A DNA stretch of 64,000 nt from Lachancea thermotolerans CBS 6340 (taxonomy: Eukaryota > Ascomycota > Saccharomycetes > Saccharomycetales > Saccharomycetaceae): the NCBI RefSeq assembly GCF_000142805.1, contig NC_013079.1, positions 62,001 through 126,000 on the forward strand. Reading direction: 5' to 3'. Below, piece by piece: positions 58,573 to 64,000 of this stretch. The notes beneath the pieces were generated by a model. It was not told the origin of the DNA and made no database searches. It saw only the letters and a program-made list of their open reading frames with translations. Numbering within the stretch: the stretch's first letter is position 1; each line of letters opens with the position of its first letter. Position numbers and translations under genes: made by a program.

Positions 58573-59253
58573 CTTTCGACATGGAAAGAGAAAAGCTTTT
58601 GAAGAAGCCGCTGACAATGCGGGAAGAAGCGATATGAAGATTGAAGAACACCGGACAACAGGCGAGTTTTGTGCGGACGGTCTTCGGCCGTGAGCAAGCA
58701 CGGGTCTGCCTTGGGATGTAAATAAATTAAATATTGTGTGTAGCGTGTCGATCTGAGTAGCGTTTCACACGCTTTCGGAATATTCCGAGAGCGCTGGGAA
58801 GCACTCCTGGGGGACTCTTATGTTGTGTGCAGGGGCAAATACAGTGTAAGATTTTCGCTCAAGGTGGCTGAGGGAGCGTAGACGCCAGCTGGTGTTGAAG
58901 CTTGACACTACGTGGATGCGTCGACACGTGGATATGCGTCCAGATACTGCATAGAGAAAGGAGCGTCATGACTTATGAGTAACTGCGGACTGCGCTGAGC
59001 TCTGCAACGTAATGCGCCCAACGTTCGCTGCTGCCGGCTCGCGCGTCTGGTGCTGAGCGCTCAAAGGCAACTACATAAAGTGTGCTTTTTACAGACGAAA
59101 GAAGCTTCGAGAACACATATATTGAGCCAGCTCGCGAAGCTCAGGCTAAGTGGCTGTCTCACCGCGGCAAACTTTTGGGCATCGCGCGCTGTCATGCGCC
59201 GAAATTTGAACCCCGAACAGAGAACGGCGCGCGCAAAGCGTCCACGACAATAA

Positions 59254-59280
59254 CCGCCCCCAAGCCGCCCCCAAGCCGCC
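59254..59280. repeat. Short GC-rich tandem repeat
   Basis: CCGCCCCCAAG is repeated exactly at 59254-59264 and 59265-59275, with a third partial CCGCC to 59280. About 840 bp upstream of TEF4. Confidence 0.8.
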
Positions 59281-60116
59281 ACACATTAAGCCATGTATTT
59301 CGCACTACTGGGGGCAGGGGCCAGCCCTCAACCTTTCACTTCGCTGCAATATTCCATGGTTGAAGAGTCCATCGTACGCAGTGAAGACATATTAGCTTTA
59401 CGCCAATATAAAGATCAGAGACCCTTAACCCGCTCTCACGCCTCCAAACTGTGACCAAGCCGCAGGCCGACCAAAGAAGGCCGTCCGCATTGTACAATGG
59501 GATGATTAACTAGCGCTACCGCACGCCTCATAAACACAACCCTGCATGCCGCACCAGGCCAATCGGCCAAGCGCAAGCAACAGAATGCTACCAGGCACGA
59601 GCGCCAGAGTATTAACTGAGCGCAAGCTGAAGTAAACAGAGTAGGTGCGCTCATCATCGCATGTCTCCCCGGCGCGTGCCAGAGCTCGCCCAGTCGTCCC
59701 GCCGCGTCTGGTTCGCCTTACGTAATAGTATTATGTCATCACGCCCTCGCATCACGTGTCATCTTCGAGCAGCAGTACGTGATCCGGTGAGATCCCGAGT
59801 CGCAGCACAACCACTCATGCTTTCCTACCGCATTCCTTCTCTATTCCCACCGCCAGCAAACAAGCTCTCCTGCGCATTTAAACGCTTTCTGGCTTGGCCG
59901 CGCCCTCCTCGAGGTCCGCTACATCGCTCCGGGTAATAAGCTTCACGCCTGAGTTGTCGGGCATCGCGTCGCCAGTGAATTTTTCACCAATTTTTTGTCA
60001 ATTTTTTTATATCTAAACACGCCGGCGCCTGGTATATATACTGCAGCGAAAAATGAAGTGAAAAATTTCAAGCACTTTCGAGTAGAACGGACTAAGACTA
60101 AAAACCCCGTGGAAAC

Positions 60117-61611
60117 ATGTCTCAGGGAACTCTATACGTTAACAGTCTGGCTAGGGGCTACCTCCCTTCCGCCTTGGTCAAGTACCTCGGTCTTGACATC
60201 GAAATCGTGGACACTGAGAAGGATCAGGAAAGCTTCTTGAAGCAGTTCCCATTGGGCAAGATCCCAGCGTTTGTCGGTCCTGAGGGCTTCAAGCTCACTG
60301 AAGTGATGGCCATCGCTTACTACCGTATGTTTTGAAGCGAGACAAGGAAAAATAGCGGGTTGCCACGTGCTGCGTGCGCGCGTTGCCGAGTGTTTGCATG
60401 ATGAGAAACCTTTTTTAAATCATAACAGTTATCCCTGTCTGAATGGGTACCAAAAGCTAACACTCATGTGTCGAGAAATTTTGCTCTGAGCCAAACACCG
60501 GACACGCCGTAGCGCAGCCCAGCTGGCGCCCCGCGGACGCTCTACAAGACGTCGTACTAACTACTCTACAGTTGTCAACCTCAAGGGTGACGAGAACATC
60601 AAGAAGGTCTTGTGCGGTGCCACCTTGGAAGAGGAGGCCCAGATCATGCGCTCTCTGTCCTTCACCAACAGTGAGTTGGCTGTTGCCTTCCCAACCTTCG
60701 CTCTCATGCTGCTCGGTAAGTTGCCTTACAACAAGAAGATCTGCGACGAGAAGAGAGCCGCCTTCGACGCCTGCATGGACGTCTTCGAGCAGAGACTGAG
60801 TGAGTACACTTACCTCGCCACCGAGGAGGTCTCCCTCGCCGACCTATTCCTGGGTACCCTATACGCCTTCTCCAGCATCCTCATCTTCGGTGCCGAGTAC
60901 AGAGCCAAATACCCTGCTATCGCCAGATGGTTCAAGACCGTCATCGCCCACCCAGCCCTCGCTGGCGTCTTCGACCTCTCCAAGTTCCGCAAGGACACCT
61001 TGCAGTACGTCGCTCCTAAGAAAGAATCCAAGAAGGAGACCAAGAAGGAGACTAAGAAGCCAGCCGCTGAGAAGCCAAAGGCTGCTGCCGAGGCTGAGAA
61101 GCCAGCTGAGCAACCAAAGAAGCCTAAGCACCCTCTTGAGCTTCTGGGCAAGGCCACTTTCCCTCTAGACGACTGGAAGAGAAAGTATTCTAACGAAGAC
61201 ACCAGACCAGTTGCTTTGCCATGGTTCTGGGAGCACTACAACCCAGAGGAGTACTCCATCTGGAGAGTCGACTTCAAATACAACGACGAGCTGACTCTGT
61301 GCTTCATGTCCAACAATCAGGTCGGTGGTTTCATGGAGAGACTGACAGGTTCCGTCAAGTACATGTTCGGTTGCATGGTTGTCTACGGTGAGGACCGTAA
61401 CAACGGTATCGTTGGTGCCATCATGTTGAGAGGCCAGGACTACGCTCCTGCTTTCGAAGTTGCTCCAGACTGGACTTCTTACGACTACGCCAAGCTCGAC
61501 ACATCCAACGAGGAGGACAAGGAGTTCATCAACAACATGTGGGCCTGGGACAAGCCTGTGGTCATCAACGGTGAGCCAAGAGAGATCAGCGACGGTAAGG
61601 TCTTGAAATGA
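60117..61611 (+). CDS. TEF4: Translation elongation factor eEF1B gamma, two exons
   Basis: Exon 1 (60117-60324) and exon 2 (60572-61611) encode 415 aa; the intron splits codon 70. The protein is eEF1B-gamma, which with the alpha subunit Efb1 recharges eEF1A with GTP. It has an N-terminal glutathione-transferase-like domain (about 1-210, starting MSQGTLYVNSLARGYLP), a Lys/Ala/Glu linker (about 225-265) and a conserved C-terminal EF1G domain (about 267-415: KKPKHPLELLGKATFPLDDW, LPWFWEHYNPEEYSIW, FGCMVVYGEDRNNGIVGAI). It is the single ancestor of the S. cerevisiae pair TEF4/CAM1; the intron, its snoRNA and the position (YKL081W) agree with TEF4. Codon bias is that of a highly expressed gene. 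Confidence 0.96.
60325..60571 (+). other. TEF4 intron
   Basis: A 247-nt intron with 5' GTATGT (60325-60330), branch point TACTAAC (60555-60561) and 3' TACAG ending at 60571. It hosts a C/D snoRNA in its first half to middle. Confidence 0.95.
60391..60497 (+). ncRNA. SNR38: C/D-box snoRNA snR38 within the TEF4 intron
   Basis: C box ATGATGA (60398-60404) and D box CTGA (60486-60489) are bracketed by a perfect 6-bp terminal stem, TGTTTG (60391-60396) with CAAACA (60492-60497). An internal D' box CTGA (60439-60442) is immediately preceded by CAGTTATCCCTGT (60426-60438), which is exactly complementary to the conserved ACAGGGAUAACUG of 25S rRNA. By the fifth-nucleotide rule the methylated base is the second G of that GGG, consistent with Gm2815, the known snR38 target near the peptidyl-transferase centre. 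S. cerevisiae SNR38 lies in the TEF4 intron. The mature ends are estimated from the stem. Confidence 0.92.
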
Positions 61612-61962
61612 TGACTGTTATAAAATTTGTGTAGCAGGAGACGCGATTCTCCTTTGCCTCAAAGTTGTATCTATTACATATAGTCAATCTTCTTAATGAT
61701 TTATGCCCGACTTGAATTTCTTGGTCACCAGCCGCAGACGTCTGGCACCAAACTTTTCACTATTTATCTCTAACTGTTCGTAGCACTGATGGCTCGTGAT
61801 GTGCAAATTTTAGGTATCTAAGAGATGGAAAAAAAAAAATGAACCTAGGGGATTGTAAAAGTGGTGTCGTTAAAGAAACAAGTAAGGACCCATAGGAGCC
61901 CGGATCGCGAGTAAAGAGCTTTTTTAGTTAGCTTAGTTCGAATTCTACGTTTGAAAACACCC
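61612..61962. other. TEF4-VMA5 intergenic region
   Basis: About 350 bp with TEF4's 3' region and VMA5's promoter; it includes an A-run at about 61829-61838. No gene seen. Confidence 0.5.
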
Positions 61963-63141
61963 ATGGCTACTGCATTGCACACCGCTAACGAGTTTGTGCT
62001 TTTGTCACTGCCCATGAACGCGCAGCCCGCGTCGGCGCCAGGCAAGTCTGCGACTTCCTGGCTCCACGAGAGCCTGGTCGGCGGAAGAACGTTCGTCTCG
62101 GAGTTCCACATCCCAGAGTTCAAGATCGGGTCTCTGGACACCCTGGTGGTTCAGTCCGAGGAGTTGGCCAAGATCGACTCGCAGATTGGAAGCTCGGTGG
62201 CCAAAATTCTGGAAATCTTGGGCAACTTGACTGAATCGCAGACCAACGCTTACAAGACCGTGCCCATCGGCAACGTCCCAATCCCTGAGTACCTGGAGAA
62301 TTTCCAATGGCAAACACGCAAGTTCAAGCTCGACCGTTCCATCAAGGAACTTATCGAGGAAATCTCTCGCGAGTCTTTCCAGCTTGACGCTGATGTCAGG
62401 GCCACTAGTACCAACTACAGCAACGCAAAGACCAACCTCGCTGCTGCCGAGCGTAAGCGCACTGGTGACCTTTCTGTTAGATCTCTCCACGATATTGTTA
62501 AGCCTTCGGACTTTATTTTGGACTCCGAATATCTCACTACGGTTCTTGTTGCTGTCCCTAAAAACCTTCAAGACGACTTCCAGAAGTCTTACGAGAGTCT
62601 TGCCAAGAACGTTGTCCCTTGCTCGGCTTCCGTTTTGAAGCGCGACGATGACTACGTGTTGTTCAATGTGCATTTGTTCAAGAAGTCTGTCAACGAGTTT
62701 GTCTCTGCCTGCAGAGAAAGGAAGTTCATTCCTCGTGAGTTCGAGTACTCTGAAGAGCTGATCAACCAGTTGACTAAGGAGCATGACTCTGCGGCCCATT
62801 TGGAGCAGTCCCTCCGTGTGCAGCTTGTCCGCCTGGCCAAGACCGCCTACTCCGATGTTTTCATGAACTGGTTCCATATCAAAGCTTTGCGTATTTTCGT
62901 GGAGAGCGTTTTGAGATACGGTCTCCCCCCACACTTCAACACCAGCTTGATTGCTGTTCCTCCCAAGACTTTGTCTAAGTGCAAGGCGGAGCTTGTTCAG
63001 CAGTTTGGCTACTTGGGAGGTAACGCGTTTTCCAAGGACAAGGCAGGCAAAATAAAGCAGCAGGACAGCTCTTTGCATGAGTACGCATCGCTGGTTGACA
63101 CGGAGTACGAGCCTTTCGTGATGTACACGGTCGAATTGTGA
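61963..63141 (+). CDS. VMA5: Vacuolar H+-ATPase V1 subunit C
   Basis: The 392-aa protein has the same length as S. cerevisiae Vma5, the V1 subunit that ties the stator stalks to the membrane sector and leaves when the pump disassembles on glucose loss. Conserved blocks include IPEFKIGSLDTLVVQSEELAK, VPIPEYLENFQWQTRKFKLD, QLDADVRATSTNYSNAKTNL, FIPREFEYSEE and VLRYGLPPHFN, ending TEYEPFVMYTVEL. The frame opens four codons earlier at a TTG; the ATG at 61963 gives MATALHTANEFVLL, matching the family. It matches YKL080W next to TEF4. Confidence 0.98.
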   Translation: MATALHTANEFVLLSLPMNAQPASAPGKSATSWLHESLVGGRTFVSEFHIPEFKIGSLDTLVVQSEELAKIDSQIGSSVAKILEILGNLTESQTNAYKTVPIGNVPIPEYLENFQWQTRKFKLDRSIKELIEEISRESFQLDADVRATSTNYSNAKTNLAAAERKRTGDLSVRSLHDIVKPSDFILDSEYLTTVLVAVPKNLQDDFQKSYESLAKNVVPCSASVLKRDDDYVLFNVHLFKKSVNEFVSACRERKFIPREFEYSEELINQLTKEHDSAAHLEQSLRVQLVRLAKTAYSDVFMNWFHIKALRIFVESVLRYGLPPHFNTSLIAVPPKTLSKCKAELVQQFGYLGGNAFSKDKAGKIKQQDSSLHEYASLVDTEYEPFVMYTVEL

Positions 63142-64000
63142 TACAGGAGCCATCCAAAAGATTATGTATCAATTTTAATAGAAGAAAACACTTAGTGAAG
63201 TATTTGATAGATCGTGGACTAGACGTTTGAATGGTTAGAGCGTTCCGTTGCTTGGTTAAAAGTCCGTGAGGGCTGGAGAGAGTCGTTCTAAGCCGGGAGG
63301 CCGTAGCTTGGTGTCCGACGCCGGGCGCACTCTGGGTGCGCATAGCTGGAACCAGTTTTTGAGTTCGTGGGGTTGATGCATGTCTCCATGCCACTGTTTT
63401 GGGGGACTTTGCGCGACTTTGGAGGACTTTGGGGGAAGATCTGAAGGCGCCTCTGGAAGAGCTCAGCATAGTAACGCAAGACAGAAGCTACCAGAGGAAA
63501 GAAAGCTGCACGAAGATGTTTCCGCTGATGATTGTATTGAGGGTTTTGCAAGACTATGGACGAAACGGGCAGGGGCCATGAGATATGAGGGACATCTGTC
63601 AGTGTTTTCCTTGGAAAAATCCGATTCGAGGCCATAATATACGCTTGGCAAGTTCTGGAGAGCGACACCTCGCTTAGGGCTCATGTATTTGTTGAATTTC
63701 CAACGCGCGCTGGCGACAATGCTTACTTAGTGAATTGGTATATCACCAAGTGCTCGAGCTATTTATGAATAATGCAAACTGCTGGCCCCAGACGCCGGAG
63801 CATCTCTGGGCCGAAAAAAGTGAGCTTCGCGTACCTTAGCGAGAGCCCACTCTCCGAACTGTGGAAACCCTTCCATACCTTTACTGCTAGCAAGTGTGAG
63901 GCAGTGCTTGCCCTACCGAGTGTAAGGCCTGGAACTTGCCCAAGCAACGAAAAACTGTCGAGAGCGGCGATCCAGAACCCGAGCTAGACTGCGAGGACGG
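63142..64000. other. Region downstream of VMA5, no gene seen
   Basis: About 860 bp to the window edge. The next gene in S. cerevisiae would be SMY1, but no kinesin-like sequence is visible. A 10-bp tandem repeat lies at 63401-63436. Short frames on both strands have no recognisable content. Confidence 0.5.
63401..63436. repeat. 10-bp degenerate tandem repeat downstream of VMA5
   Basis: Units GGGGGACTTT, GCGCGACTTT and GGAGGACTTT are in perfect 10-bp register (63401, 63411, 63421), followed by a partial GGGGGA. Confidence 0.85.

Larger units (their letters stand above)
58467..60116. other. Divergent RRP14-TEF4 promoter region, no gene seen
   Basis: About 1.65 kb. On the RRP14 side are PAC/RRPE motifs (58553-58572). 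In the middle are a 14-bp palindrome (58775-58788) and an 11-bp CCGCCCCCAAG tandem (59254-59280). On the TEF4 side are ATCACGTG (59751-59758), a T-rich run near 59990-60010 and TATATATA (60033-60040), about 80 bp before TEF4. I could not find a convincing Rap1 site. Confidence 0.55.

Noticed and set aside
62005-63153. 382-codon minus-strand open frame
   Set aside because: It is wholly antisense to VMA5, a clear conserved gene with strong codon bias; such shadow frames are expected opposite biased coding regions and this one has no family character.

Overview
The window is nuclear chromosomal DNA from a budding yeast of the Saccharomycetaceae, best matching a lineage that branched before the whole-genome duplication; gene order and moderate GC suggest a Lachancea-like species (inference). 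The few introns carry yeast signals (GTATGT or GTAAGT, TACTAAC or TACTGAC, CAG). Genes are compact, alternate on both strands and are nearly all recognisable orthologues of Saccharomyces cerevisiae genes. I saw no tRNA, rRNA, Ty/LTR element, transposon, CRISPR array, centromere or telomere.

Block 1 (1-33.1 kb) interleaves two S. cerevisiae segments, YKL021-YKL011 (chromosome XI) and YIR034-YIR021 (chromosome IX): LYS1 (3' end only), MAK11, SPT23/MGA2, RAM2, YVH1, MND2, the YKL018C-A orthologue, SWD2, HCS1, ATP7, PUT3, URB1, INA22, DAL81, ARC19, PRP40, SEC11, a YMR090W-like gene and CCE1/MRS1. Every YKL gene keeps its chromosome XI orientation and every YIR gene is inverted, the double-synteny pattern expected of an unduplicated genome. 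The allantoin (DAL) cluster that lies between YVH1 and MGA2 in S. cerevisiae is absent.

A breakpoint with an unrecognised ORF (33.1-35.1 kb) leads into block 2 (35-63.1 kb), which follows YKL088-YKL080: CAB3, CYT2, SRX1, MDH1, HOT13, RRP14, TEF4, VMA5. Interleaved with it are TIM10 and GPA1 (YHR005C-A and YHR005C), a ferric-reductase gene, an unrecognised gene with a candidate myristoylation site, and an AVO2 / ABHD5-like lipase / UBX4 / SOV1 group whose named members lie at YMR068-YMR066 in S. cerevisiae.

The genes are housekeeping and regulatory. They cover ribosome biogenesis and translation (MAK11, YVH1, URB1, RRP14, TEF4), mitochondria (ATP7, INA22, TIM10, CYT2, MDH1, HOT13, SOV1, CCE1), nitrogen regulation (PUT3, DAL81), iron, redox and CoA (FRE, SRX1, CAB3), and signalling (GPA1, AVO2, RAM2). 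The strongest non-coding finding is a C/D-box snoRNA (snR38) inside the TEF4 intron, with a terminal stem, C and D boxes and a 13-nt antisense match to conserved 25S rRNA. PAC and RRPE promoter motifs mark the ribosome-biogenesis genes and decide the start codons of YVH1 and RRP14. Paired Yap1-type sites precede SRX1.
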